DNA of 64,000 nucleotides from Leptospira meyeri (GTDB lineage: Bacteria > Spirochaetota > Leptospiria > Leptospirales > Leptospiraceae). This document shows positions 42,351-51,348 of the stretch, piece by piece. The stretch lies in assembly GCF_004368965.1 (NCBI RefSeq), contig NZ_SORO01000001.1:62001-126000 (forward strand), in the 5' to 3' direction. The position numbers and the translations under genes are program-made. The stretch's first letter is position 1. Each line of letters begins with the position of its first letter. The notes below the pieces were generated by a model. That model ran no database searches. It was not told the DNA's origin and was given only the letters and a program-made list of their open reading frames with translations.

Positions 42351-42581
42351 TTAAGTAGTTCCTGAACCGGTGTTACCGGAAGTAGGAGTGGAACTGTCTT
42401 TTTTATAATCGGTTACGTAAAACCCAGAACCTTTGAAGATAATTCCTGCACTTGCAGAAATGCGACGTTCTACCGCTCCTTTTTTTCCACAGAGACATTC
42501 TGTGAGAGCATCATCTTTCATTGATTGGACATGTTCAAAGTCCTTTCCGCATGTATTACAATGGTAATCGTAGGTAGCCAT
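42351..42581 (-). CDS. FmdB-type zinc ribbon protein
   Basis: 76 residues: MATYDYHCNTCGKDFEHVQ, then ECLCGKKGAVERRIS, giving a CxxC...CxC zinc ribbon, followed by FKGSGFYVTDY, all hallmarks of the FmdB/CxxC_CxxC_SSSS family, and a Ser/Thr/Gly tail. The molecular role is poorly known (sometimes called a regulatory protein). Strong ribosome site AGGAGGAG 3-6 bases before the ATG. It lies 10 bases upstream of lpxI. Confidence 0.92.
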   Translation of the reverse strand: MATYDYHCNTCGKDFEHVQSMKDDALTECLCGKKGAVERRISASAGIIFKGSGFYVTDYKKDSSTPTSGNTGSGTT

Positions 42582-42592
42582 AATCTCCTCCT

Positions 42593-44047
42593 CTAATGGA
42601 TTCCTGTTCTGATTTCAAAAAGTACCACTTGTTCTCGGTTTGGTTCTTTTGCCAAGGGAAGGCAAATTTCCCAAGAGTATCGACCTGAAGCAAGAACCGA
42701 TGCGTCTAGAGGGAAGGAACGAATGGACTGGATAAGTCCTGTGTTTCGCCTCCATAGGCTTGCGTTCCATTTGTCCCCTTCATGAGATCCAATGTGTAAG
42801 GACAGGTTTTCTCTTCTTTTTTCTCCGTCGAGGACATATCGATTTTTATTTACCCAAATGGATTCTTGGTCTAACGAAATGGAATAGGCAAGGTGTTCCT
42901 GGTTGTCATAGTTTAAATGGAGTTCTAAAAAAGGAATGGGAACTTCTGAGTCTGTGGGATGAAAGGAAAACTCAAAATAATTTTTATCACCTGAAAGTTT
43001 TTTACAGATCCTTTGCCAATTTTTGGAACTCTTTGAGAGACCATAAATTGGAAATCCGGTTTCTCCAGAAATGCGCAGAGGGTCTCTGGGTATATAATTC
43101 CCAAAAAAAGTCGCAGGGATTTGGTTTCCATTCCAACCCTCAAAGTCGATTCGAATTTCGTTCTCAACTGACTTAAAGCGTTTTTCAAATTCCGCCACAA
43201 GTTCTGGGTTTGGTACAACCTCAGTCAAAAATCCTGAAAAGATCCATGCTGATTTTTGAAGCACTGGAAAGTAACAACGTTTCCAGTGTCCAGTTGTTCC
43301 TGCGATGGATTCTGTTGCAGGATCTTCTTCTAAACAAAAAGTTAGTTCTGGTTCACTGACTTTTCCTAGTTCTGAATTTTCTCGGCCAGGACCACTACGG
43401 AGGTTTACATTTTTCCCTCGAATTGTCGCTGTTTGGTGGAAGAGGTTTGTATTCGGAGAATTGGCTAAAAAATGGAGTGTTTGTAATAAAAATCCAGACT
43501 CAATTTCTCCAATGGATTCAAAAGGAAAACTAAGGAGGTTCGACAAAGAACGACTGTAACTTTCTTCCATCCCTCGGGGATCCTCTAGAATGAGTTGGAG
43601 GAGAAGTTGAGAGACTTCCTGTTTGGGGATTGGTTTGGAGATAGCACCAATCTTTGTTAAAAGAGCCCGTTTGTACCCGTCTCCATGTTTTTTTAAATGA
43701 GAAATATAGGGATCTTCAAGATGGTAGTAGGTCCCGCGAGTGGTTTCCCATTCTACAAGTTTTGTCCCTTTTCTTGTTTGAAACCGCGAAAGAAGGTCTT
43801 TCGAGGGTTCTTTCCCATTTAGTTTCTTTTCCAATTGAGAAATGGTTTGAGAAAGAATTGTTAGTTCTAATTCGCTTGAAGGAATCTCTGTTTCTGAATA
43901 AAGGCTGAGGACTTTGAGATAGGCTTCCGACTGATAGAGATCATAGGCCTTGTCTTCTCTCTCTCGAAAGTCAACAAAGGCATATGTAACAAGGATGAGA
44001 AAGAGTAAAAGTAGGCCGAGAACAAGAAATACACGGGAGCGTATCAA
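42593..44047 (-). CDS. Membrane-anchored SH3b-domain protein
   Basis: 484 residues from a TTG start with GGAGG 7 bases upstream. One N-terminal membrane helix (VFLVLGLLLLFLILVTYAFV) is followed by a helical region (about 30-200), then a bacterial SH3-like module around residues 205-275 (KNVNLRSGPGRENSELGKV ... SAWIFSGFL). The C-terminal part (about 280-484) is beta-rich and resembles a carbohydrate-binding or jelly-roll domain, a tentative guess. It is probably periplasmic and linked to the cell wall. Eleven bases upstream of fmdB. Confidence 0.7.
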   Translation of the reverse strand: MIRSRVFLVLGLLLLFLILVTYAFVDFREREDKAYDLYQSEAYLKVLSLYSETEIPSSELELTILSQTISQLEKKLNGKEPSKDLLSRFQTRKGTKLVEWETTRGTYYHLEDPYISHLKKHGDGYKRALLTKIGAISKPIPKQEVSQLLLQLILEDPRGMEESYSRSLSNLLSFPFESIGEIESGFLLQTLHFLANSPNTNLFHQTATIRGKNVNLRSGPGRENSELGKVSEPELTFCLEEDPATESIAGTTGHWKRCYFPVLQKSAWIFSGFLTEVVPNPELVAEFEKRFKSVENEIRIDFEGWNGNQIPATFFGNYIPRDPLRISGETGFPIYGLSKSSKNWQRICKKLSGDKNYFEFSFHPTDSEVPIPFLELHLNYDNQEHLAYSISLDQESIWVNKNRYVLDGEKRRENLSLHIGSHEGDKWNASLWRRNTGLIQSIRSFPLDASVLASGRYSWEICLPLAKEPNREQVVLFEIRTGIH

Positions 44048-44068
44048 AAGGATCCTCCCGTTTTCAGA

Positions 44069-45610
44069 TTATAGATTTTCGGGTAGGAGTTTGGACCTGT
44101 CCACTCCGTATTCTTCAAATAAAGCATTCTTTGCAACATAGTATCTGTGTAAATTGATGTTGTAGTCAACTTTTGCTCGGACCAATGACAATTGGTCCTG
44201 GACCAAAGTATCTAAGGCATTTTTGACTGCAAGTGCATTGAACCTTCCTTGTTGGAAAGAACGTAAAACACCGTTGTAGTATTTTTTAGATTCGTCTTCC
44301 GTACGTTTTGCATTTTCCATGACTTGGAATGATGCTTTTAGGATATCGATTCTTGTTTTGACATCATCAGAAACTGCTTTCACAAGATCTGCTTCTTCGA
44401 GTGAAACTTGACGTTTTTGAATTTCTGCATCGCGAATTCCCGCTTTCACCCCTTTGTCCATAATTGGATAAGAAAGATCTAGGGAACCCTGCATCACTGG
44501 GTATTGGTAAGAAAATACACCGGCTCCCTTATCAGAATAATTGTTCTGAGGACTGATAGTATTTTGTGCTTGGTATCCATAAGTTCCAGCTGCTTTCAAG
44601 GAAGGAAGCGCCTCATTTTTGGCAGTTCTCATGGAAAGTTCTGCATTTTCTTTTTTACGAACAATGGCTTTAAAATCTGCTCTATGTTTGTATGCGTATT
44701 CGATATCCGCTTGGTAATCTAATTTAGAAGGTAGAGCTTCCGAAAGTGGAGTAGTTTTTTGGAACACAGTGTCTTCGGGAAGGTTTAAGGATCGAATGAG
44801 TTTCCTTCTTGCTTCTTCTCTTTCAGCAGCTGCCTGTGCCATCTGTCCTTCTACTTGAGAGAGGAGGGCATTCCATTGGTTGACTTCAAAACTTTCTGAA
44901 AGTCCAAGACCTTGTTTTCGGATGGTAAGGTCTCTTACGTTCTTTGTATTCTTTAAAAGTTGTTCAAAGGTTTGGTATCCAGAATCCTTTACAGAAAAAT
45001 TCCAATAGTCGACAAGGGTGGAAACCACCTTGCTTGCGACTTGGTCTTCCATTTGCTCACGCATGATTTCTGTTTGGTTTTCCAAGATTTTTTCCATGTT
45101 TCTTTCATTGGCACCAAAAGCATTTTTAAGTAAATCTTGTGCAATGGTTACAGAAAGAGTATCTGTATATAAAGGCGGAAGTCCCAGAGCACTAAATCCA
45201 GCAGGAGTTTTATTTGGATCTTCAAAAGCATTTGAGTCAAATCGTTGGGACTTTGCTTCCAATTTGAAGTAAGTTCCTGTGGTAAATAGTTTTTCTAACC
45301 CGGCACTGTAAGTGGTGGTTTGGGTTTTTGTTCCCGTGAAGATATTGTTTTGGTTAAAAGGGAATTTTTTTTGATCGAGTTCCGCTTTGGAAAGGGCTCG
45401 CCAAGAATACTTGCTCTCAAACTTCATCAAGTTTGAATCGGCTTTTGCTAATTCCAAACGAGCCTGCATGACCTCGCGGTTGTTTTCAATGGCATACTTG
45501 ACTGCGTCTTGTAAGCTAAGTGTAAATCCCTTATCTCCAGATTCCGCAGCCAAAAGGCTTACGGAAACGAGGAGAATCAATGTACTTGAAACCCATGAAC
45601 GTTGTTCCAT
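44069..45610 (-). CDS. TolC-family outer-membrane channel
   Basis: 513 residues. A signal peptide (about 1-22, STLILLVSVSLLAAES) precedes two TolC-type repeats of long coiled helices (SLQDAVKYAIENNREVMQARLELAKADSNL and the C-terminal half with AIVRKKENAELSMRTAKNEALPSLKA). Outer-membrane factor of a tripartite efflux or type I secretion system; the inner-membrane partners are not in the window. The ATG has GAGGAG only 14 bases upstream, so the start is the best available rather than strong. Confidence 0.9.
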   Translation of the reverse strand: MEQRSWVSSTLILLVSVSLLAAESGDKGFTLSLQDAVKYAIENNREVMQARLELAKADSNLMKFESKYSWRALSKAELDQKKFPFNQNNIFTGTKTQTTTYSAGLEKLFTTGTYFKLEAKSQRFDSNAFEDPNKTPAGFSALGLPPLYTDTLSVTIAQDLLKNAFGANERNMEKILENQTEIMREQMEDQVASKVVSTLVDYWNFSVKDSGYQTFEQLLKNTKNVRDLTIRKQGLGLSESFEVNQWNALLSQVEGQMAQAAAEREEARRKLIRSLNLPEDTVFQKTTPLSEALPSKLDYQADIEYAYKHRADFKAIVRKKENAELSMRTAKNEALPSLKAAGTYGYQAQNTISPQNNYSDKGAGVFSYQYPVMQGSLDLSYPIMDKGVKAGIRDAEIQKRQVSLEEADLVKAVSDDVKTRIDILKASFQVMENAKRTEDESKKYYNGVLRSFQQGRFNALAVKNALDTLVQDQLSLVRAKVDYNINLHRYYVAKNALFEEYGVDRSKLLPENL

Positions 45611-45669
45611 ACTCTTAATTCAGACTCCTCATTCCCCTTGAATAGCTGTTTTTTTTTATGCCGACGCCC

Positions 45670-46560
45670 TTATTTTTTAAGGGCAGCCTTCATTTTATCG
45701 CCAACTTCACCAATATGAGCGCAAATGCTGACGCCAGCGTCTTTCATTGCCGCAATTTTTGAAGTGGCAGTTCCCATTCCACCAGAAATGATCGCACCGG
45801 CGTGGCCCATACGTTTTCCTGGAGGAGCTGTTTGGCCGGCGATAAAACCAACCACTGGTTTTTTGACATGAGCTTTGATGTAAGCAGCAGCTTCTTCTTC
45901 AGAAGTTCCACCGATCTCACCAATCATCACAATGCCCTCTGTATCTGGATCTTCATTTAAAAGGCGAACTGCTTCTACGTGGTTCATCCCTGGAACTGGG
46001 TCTCCCCCGATACCGATACAAGTAGATTGGCCAAGACCTGCTGCCGTAAGAGAGGCAACGGACTCATAGGTCAATGTTCCGGAACGAGAAACGATTCCAA
46101 TGTTTCCTGGAGTGTGGATAAATCCTGGCATAATTCCCATCTTTACATTGTAACGAGGGTTAATGACTCCTGGGCAGTTTGGTCCAACTAACTTGGTTTT
46201 AGAATTTCTAAGAACACTATATACTTTGAGCATATCGTGAGTAGGGATACCTTCTGTAATACAAACCACAAGTGGGATCTCAGCAAAAATTCCTTCTAAA
46301 ATTGCATCCGCAGCAAATGGAGGCGGAACAAAGATTACAGCTGCATTGGCACCGTCTTCTTTCATTGCGTCTTTGATTGTGTTACGAACCGGAGCCGTTT
46401 TTCCAAATTCAGATGTCCAGATTTGGCCACCTTTCCCTGGAGTCACTCCTGCCACTACCTTTGTACCATATTCCAACATTTGAGTCGCATGAAAGGATCC
46501 TTCCTTACCGGTGATCCCCTGGACGACTACTCTTGTATTTTCATCTACTAATACAGCCAT
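45670..46560 (-). CDS. sucD: Succinyl-CoA synthetase alpha subunit
   Basis: TCA-cycle enzyme subunit carrying the phosphohistidine. 296 residues. CoA-binding region [27 protein letters not shown], and the active-site histidine in [20 protein letters not shown] lies 8 bases before the ATG. It follows sucC by 12 bases in the usual sucCD order. A 6-bp hairpin spans its stop codon. Confidence 0.97.
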   Translation of the reverse strand: MAVLVDENTRVVVQGITGKEGSFHATQMLEYGTKVVAGVTPGKGGQIWTSEFGKTAPVRNTIKDAMKEDGANAAVIFVPPPFAADAILEGIFAEIPLVVCITEGIPTHDMLKVYSVLRNSKTKLVGPNCPGVINPRYNVKMGIMPGFIHTPGNIGIVSRSGTLTYESVASLTAAGLGQSTCIGIGGDPVPGMNHVEAVRLLNEDPDTEGIVMIGEIGGTSEEEAAAYIKAHVKKPVVGFIAGQTAPPGKRMGHAGAIISGGMGTATSKIAAMKDAGVSICAHIGEVGDKMKAALKK

Positions 46561-46572
46561 GTTTATTCGTTC

Positions 46573-47742
46573 CTATTTTTTGATTAGGGAGACAATTTTG
46601 TCTGCCGCGTCACGGAGTCCTTCCACTCCCACAATGTTCATACCGGATTCGTTTAGGATTTTTTTCCCTTCTTCTGCATTGGTTCCTTTCAATCGAACCA
46701 CAACAGGAACAGAAACGTTTACCTTTTTTGTTGCTTCAATGATACCAACAGCAACTCGGTCGCAACGAACGATCCCACCGAACACGTTTACAAAAATACC
46801 TTTTACGTTTGGATCAGAGAGGATGAGTCGAAAACCATTTTCTACTGTTGTAGGGTTTGCTCCACCTCCAACATCCAAAAAGTTTGCAGGTTCTGCACCA
46901 GCTAACTTAACGATGTCCATCGTTGCCATCGCAAGACCGGCACCGTTTACCATACAACCAATGTTTCCATCTAACTTCACGTAGTTGAGGTTGTATTCTT
47001 TTGCTTTTACTTCATACGGATCTTCTTCTGTGATATCACGAAGCGCTTCGTTGTCTGCATGGCGGTAAAGTGCGTTTTCATCCAAATCCATCTTGCAGTC
47101 ACCTGCAATGATTTCGTTTTGTTTTGTGAGGATGAGCGGGTTGATTTCGAGAAGAGCAGCGTCTTCTTTGATGTAAGCGTTGTATACTGCGTTCACAAGA
47201 GCTGTAAAAGACTTTTGTGCCTCTGCAGGGATTCCCAAAGCAAATGCTAGTTCTCGCACTTGTGAGCCTTGGATTCCAATGCCTGGATCAACCTGAATTT
47301 TGATGATTTTTTCTGGGTGAGTTTCCGCTACTTCTTCGATTTCCATTCCACCTTCAGTAGAAGCCATAATGATGGTTTTACGGATGGCACGATCGAGAAG
47401 AATCGATAGGTAGTATTCTTTTGCAATTTCAAGACCTTGTTCCAAATACACTTTGAGAACTTTTTTTCCTTCCGGACCGGTCTGAGGGGTGATGAGTTGC
47501 ATTCCGAGGATTTTCTCTGCAGCAGCTTTGGCGTCATCTTTTGTCTTTGCGACTTTGACTCCACCACCTTTTCCTCGTCCACCTGCGTGGATTTGGGCTT
47601 TCACCACCACTACGGGTGATTTTTGGACAACTTCGTTATATGCCTTTTCGAAATCACCGACAGTGTCGATGACCTTTCCGAAGGGAACGTTGGCATTGTG
47701 TCTACGTAGGATTTCTTTGGCCTGGTATTCGTGGACTTTCAT
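46573..47742 (-). CDS. sucC: Succinyl-CoA synthetase beta subunit
   Basis: ATP-grasp subunit that binds nucleotide and pairs with SucD. 389 residues. Signatures: [41 protein letters not shown], and the C-terminal ligase part [18 protein letters not shown] and [14 protein letters not shown] lies about 6 bases before the ATG. First gene of a sucC-sucD unit; the upstream 160 bases contain two inverted repeats. Confidence 0.97.
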   Translation of the reverse strand: MKVHEYQAKEILRRHNANVPFGKVIDTVGDFEKAYNEVVQKSPVVVVKAQIHAGGRGKGGGVKVAKTKDDAKAAAEKILGMQLITPQTGPEGKKVLKVYLEQGLEIAKEYYLSILLDRAIRKTIIMASTEGGMEIEEVAETHPEKIIKIQVDPGIGIQGSQVRELAFALGIPAEAQKSFTALVNAVYNAYIKEDAALLEINPLILTKQNEIIAGDCKMDLDENALYRHADNEALRDITEEDPYEVKAKEYNLNYVKLDGNIGCMVNGAGLAMATMDIVKLAGAEPANFLDVGGGANPTTVENGFRLILSDPNVKGIFVNVFGGIVRCDRVAVGIIEATKKVNVSVPVVVRLKGTNAEEGKKILNESGMNIVGVEGLRDAADKIVSLIKK

Positions 47743-47766
47743 GGATTTCCTTATGTCATTGGTACG

Positions 47767-47787
47767 TCCGTAGGGTATACTTACGGA
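47767..47787. promoter_or_regulatory. Inverted repeat upstream of sucC
   Basis: TCCGTA-GGGTATACT-TACGGA, a perfect 6-base inverted repeat with a 9-base spacer, about 25 bases before the sucC start on the transcribed side. A second one, ACCGA-ATGA-TCGGT, lies at 47828-47841, and TTGACA on the minus strand (about 47819-47824) sits next to it. These could be an operator and promoter elements. No matching -10 box was found at the right spacing, so this is tentative. Confidence 0.3.
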
Positions 47788-47905
47788 TCACTAGGGTAAG
47801 GCTCGTGGGTAAGGGGAGATTGTCAAGACCGAATGATCGGTTCTATTGATTCAAACTTTGGTTTAAGCGAAGTTTTTCTAATGTATAGAGATTCAGCAGG
47901 ACCAT

Positions 47906-49819
47906 TCAAATATGGATGGCGTGGTTTGAGTTTTCTGGGATGAACACGGTGAACGTGGAGCCTTCTCCTTCAGTGCTCTCTACCGTAATGGTTCCGCCAA
48001 GCACCTCCACTTGGGATTTGGTGATAAAAAGACCAATTCCCCGAGCATCTTCGTTTTTGTGAAAGGTTTTAAACATCCCAAAAATTTTATTTCCATGTTT
48101 TTCTAAATTGATTCCAAGACCATTGTCCTCCACACGAAGTGAAACTTGTCCCTCTGCCTTCTTGGAAGAAATTCGAATGAAAGCACCATCTTTTAATCGA
48201 ACGTACTTAATCGCATTTGATACAAGGTTCAGGATGATACTTTCTAAATAGGCCGGGATGATGGTCAGTCTTAAATTCTCTTCAATTTCCACAAATATTT
48301 GAATATTTCTAGATTCGATGGAACCTTTGAGTATATTCAAAGTCTTTTGCACTTCCTCTTCAATCATACAAACTTCCATTGGTTTATTTAACATCTGATT
48401 GATGGAAATGATGTCATTTAAATGGGTGATGGTTTCGTTCAGTTTTTCTGAAGAAGCGTGCAACATGTTCACAATGTTTTTTCTTTCTTCCTCGTTTGGA
48501 TTTTCTTCGAGTAGTTCGATAAGAGAAGAAAAATTGGAAGAGTGTTGGCGTATATTATGAGAAACAATATATGCAAAATTTTGAAGGCGACTATTTTGGA
48601 TGCCTGTAAAGTGAAGCATTCTGTTTGTGTTTTCTAAGGCTTCTACTTCTTCAGTGATATCAAATCGAATTGATAAAAAGGATTCAATTTTATCGTTAGA
48701 ATCATACAAGGGGTGGATATAAGTTTGTAACCAGAAGAAATTTCCTTGTTTGGATTGGTTTCGAATGATTCCTTCCCAAGGTCTGCCAGATAAAATGTCT
48801 CTCCACATTTTTTCCCAAAACTCTTTTGGATGGAATTTTGAATTGAGTTTTTTGTGATCTGAACCTAACAGTTCTTTTTCGGAGTAACCCGAAATTTGAA
48901 CAAACTTTTGGTTTGCCCTTTGGATCACTCCTTTTGTGTCGGCGATGCTGACAATCGCTGAACGTTCGATTGCATCGAGGATTGCTTTTAGTTTTCTATT
49001 TTTTAATTCGATCGTATTCTGTGTATTTTTTAATTCAGTAATGTCGAGAAAACTCGCCGTAGCCCCTTCTAGTTTCCCTTCTGTATCATAGATTGGTGTA
49101 GCGTTAATATTTAACCACTTTACCTTTTCTCCTTCGGAAATAATTCCATGTTCGCAGTGGTAAACAGTTTTTTGTTGGTTTAAGGCAACAGATAGTGGGA
49201 GTTCTTCAGGGGGGAAGGGCGAACCATCTACTCTAATTTGTTTCCATTCTTTTGAAGCAAAGTATTTGTTTTTTAACTCATCAATTTCCAAAGATAGAAT
49301 TTTTGCGGCATTATCATTCGCATAAATGATTTGACCTTGCAGGTTCACCACGACCACACCATTAAGCATTGTTTTTAAGACATGGTTTAGTTGAGATTCT
49401 TTTTCATGAAATGAAAGACCAGCAAATAATTGTTTAGTGGCATCTTCTAATAGAATATAAAATAATTGAGAAGAGAGCGACTGTGCCCGAAGTGAATAAA
49501 CCTTCCTGGTATTTATTTTCTCGTTATTTGGATTCTCTGCATCCAAATAAATGGGAGAGGATTTTTCTTTTTGTAATGTAGAGAACGTTTGTGATAAAAA
49601 CTCTTCGTTTCCGAACGGATGAAATAACTCTCTTAGGGAAAGAGATCTTTTCTTATTGTGATTCCATTTGAAAAAAGATTTTGCGGGTGGATTTGCATAA
49701 ACCAATTGACTTTCCAAAGAAAATTGGTCTGTGGGGGATTCGAAAAGGAAAACCCCAAAAGGTAAACTATCAGCAAAGAGAACAAAAGAAGTAGGATCAG
49801 TTTGGTTGATTGGTTCCAT
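47906..49819 (-). CDS. Multi-PAS sensor histidine kinase
   Basis: 637 residues, no membrane segment. Two clear PAS domains (about 141-265 and 275-395) follow a degenerate one at the N-terminus. DHp H-box YIVSHNIRQHSSNF lacks the usual proline after the histidine. The HATPase domain has LNLVSNAIKYV, VEDNGLGI and ARGIGLFITKSQVEVLGG. The first PAS carries an EWKQIRVDGSPFPPEELP segment that also occurs in the kinase at 60149. No regulator is adjacent. Probably an orphan cytosolic sensor; signal unknown. Confidence 0.9.
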   Translation of the reverse strand: MEPINQTDPTSFVLFADSLPFGVFLFESPTDQFSLESQLVYANPPAKSFFKWNHNKKRSLSLRELFHPFGNEEFLSQTFSTLQKEKSSPIYLDAENPNNEKINTRKVYSLRAQSLSSQLFYILLEDATKQLFAGLSFHEKESQLNHVLKTMLNGVVVVNLQGQIIYANDNAAKILSLEIDELKNKYFASKEWKQIRVDGSPFPPEELPLSVALNQQKTVYHCEHGIISEGEKVKWLNINATPIYDTEGKLEGATASFLDITELKNTQNTIELKNRKLKAILDAIERSAIVSIADTKGVIQRANQKFVQISGYSEKELLGSDHKKLNSKFHPKEFWEKMWRDILSGRPWEGIIRNQSKQGNFFWLQTYIHPLYDSNDKIESFLSIRFDITEEVEALENTNRMLHFTGIQNSRLQNFAYIVSHNIRQHSSNFSSLIELLEENPNEEERKNIVNMLHASSEKLNETITHLNDIISINQMLNKPMEVCMIEEEVQKTLNILKGSIESRNIQIFVEIEENLRLTIIPAYLESIILNLVSNAIKYVRLKDGAFIRISSKKAEGQVSLRVEDNGLGINLEKHGNKIFGMFKTFHKNEDARGIGLFITKSQVEVLGGTITVESTEGEGSTFTVFIPENSNHAIHI

Positions 49820-49898
49820 CGATTGTTCTAACGGCTTCTGTGGGAAGACCTTGGAAGATCAGACGAAGAGAATGCAGAAATCCTTGGAAATTAAGCGT

Positions 49899-51167
49899 CT
49901 ATAATTTATTCCAATAAGGTGAGAGTCGTAGGGAATTGCAGAACTTTCCGATGGAATTGGTGAAGATTACATCAAAACGATTGGCCCCATGAGGTGCCAA
50001 ATAAATTTCCCCATTGGGCCCAAGGGCTCCGCCTCGGTAGGAGGTTCCGGGTTTAGGAAAGAGTGTAGCGAACGTATGGTCTTTGGTGTCAATTGAGATA
50101 AAGTTTGCATAATTGTCACTGGGAACGGGATAGATTTTTCCGTTAGGGGCAAGCACGGCTCCATTAAACATATTGGATCCGGTAGCTCCGGGAATATTAG
50201 AGACAGTGACAATTTGCCCTGAGTCAGTGTTCAAATAAATTAGCGGGATATTGTTATATGGAATCATATAAATCCGGCCATTGGGAGTGAGTACTCCAGA
50301 AATATAAGCATTACCTCCGGGAAAAACATAGGGGTGGGGCGTTACAGAATCATCACTTATATCCAAAATGTACATTGTGGTTGTGGTAAAGGGAATAAAA
50401 TAGATTTTTCCTTGAGGGGTAAGGACAGCAGAGGAAAATCCTCCTGAAGTGGGTGTCGCCACCGATCCAATGACTCCTGTATTTGTATCGTAATAACGAA
50501 TGATCGTTTCTGAACTAGGGACAAAGTAGATTTTTCCATTTGGAGCGTACATGGCTCCGTTATAGGCTGCACTAATCATTGTTTGGCTACCGATCGACGT
50601 CTTTTGGTTGTTATTTGTTGTATCTAAAGAAAGGAAAACATTGGAAACGTGAGGAGCTAAATAAATTTTTCCTGATGGTCCGAGGGAGCCTCCAATAAAT
50701 TCCACACCACCAGCAGATGGTCCCGCATTTGTATAAGTTTTTGAAAGCGGATTGATTGATAAAAACATGGGTGAGTCATAAGGCAGAAAGTAAACCTCTC
50801 CATTCGGAGCATTGAGCGCACCTTGAAAGGCTGTTGTACCATTCGTTGTAACAGAAGCCACAGTTTCCGGTCTGTATTGGAATAGGGTTTCAGTAGCAAA
50901 GGAGCCAAGGGAAAATTGTGTTTCCATCTCGACTTTGACTTGAGGCCAATTTTCGGCTAAATGAGTCTCCTCGTATTCCAATTGGCATGCGGGAAGTTTG
51001 GGAAACACTCTGTACCCACATTGGTTACTTTTGTCTTTTACCACGAGCCTGTAGAGAATATTGGGTAGGAAAAAGCGGTCGTCTGCATCGCATAGATTGT
51101 CTGCCTTTGGTTCGGCACAAGCGAAAAGAAAGGAAAGGACAAGAAACGGCAGAAAGGAGCGGTTCAT
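49899..51167 (-). CDS. Lipoprotein with seven-repeat propeller domain
   Basis: 422 residues from ATG 51167. The signal peptide ends FLFAC (lipobox). The N-terminal mature part has the Cys module DNLCD...QCGY...ACQ, shared with the protein at 55481. The rest contains seven copies of a block with core (A/G/T)P(N/S/Q)G(K/E/R)(I/V)YxxP at about 45-residue spacing, which fits a seven-bladed beta-propeller. No catalytic site is obvious. It is probably exported to the cell surface or periplasm; function unknown. Confidence 0.8.
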   Translation of the reverse strand: MNRSFLPFLVLSFLFACAEPKADNLCDADDRFFLPNILYRLVVKDKSNQCGYRVFPKLPACQLEYEETHLAENWPQVKVEMETQFSLGSFATETLFQYRPETVASVTTNGTTAFQGALNAPNGEVYFLPYDSPMFLSINPLSKTYTNAGPSAGGVEFIGGSLGPSGKIYLAPHVSNVFLSLDTTNNNQKTSIGSQTMISAAYNGAMYAPNGKIYFVPSSETIIRYYDTNTGVIGSVATPTSGGFSSAVLTPQGKIYFIPFTTTTMYILDISDDSVTPHPYVFPGGNAYISGVLTPNGRIYMIPYNNIPLIYLNTDSGQIVTVSNIPGATGSNMFNGAVLAPNGKIYPVPSDNYANFISIDTKDHTFATLFPKPGTSYRGGALGPNGEIYLAPHGANRFDVIFTNSIGKFCNSLRLSPYWNKL

Positions 51168-51232
51168 AAATTGTTTCTGAAAACAAGGTATTGGAACTCT
51201 GTTCAATCAAGCAAGTCGGAAAGGAAATTTAG

Positions 51233-51284
51233 GGATTCGGAGGAATCCGAGGACTGCTGCCGGCAGAATCTCTACCGTCAGCAG
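51233..51284. other. Two adjacent intergenic hairpins
   Basis: GGATTC-GGAG-GAATCC (51233-51248) is a perfect 6-bp hairpin. CTGCTGCCGG-CAGAATCTCTA-CCGTCAGCAG (51254-51284) is a 10-bp stem with one mismatch. Both lie between two minus-strand lipoprotein genes, downstream of the FN3/TSP1 protein stop (51349). There is no U-run, so a simple rho-independent terminator is not supported; they may be a processing or Rho-linked end, or a leader structure for the propeller lipoprotein. Confidence 0.4.
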
Positions 51285-51348
51285 ACGTACAAAAAACAAT
51301 CAATCTGCTCGGCCATTCCTCTGGGAAGGAACAGCCAAGGATTTTATA

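Noticed and set aside
45666..45684. GCCCTT-n7-AAGGGC hairpin spanning the sucD stop as a terminator
   Set aside because: On the transcribed (minus) strand it is followed by an A run rather than a U run, so it does not fit an intrinsic terminator.
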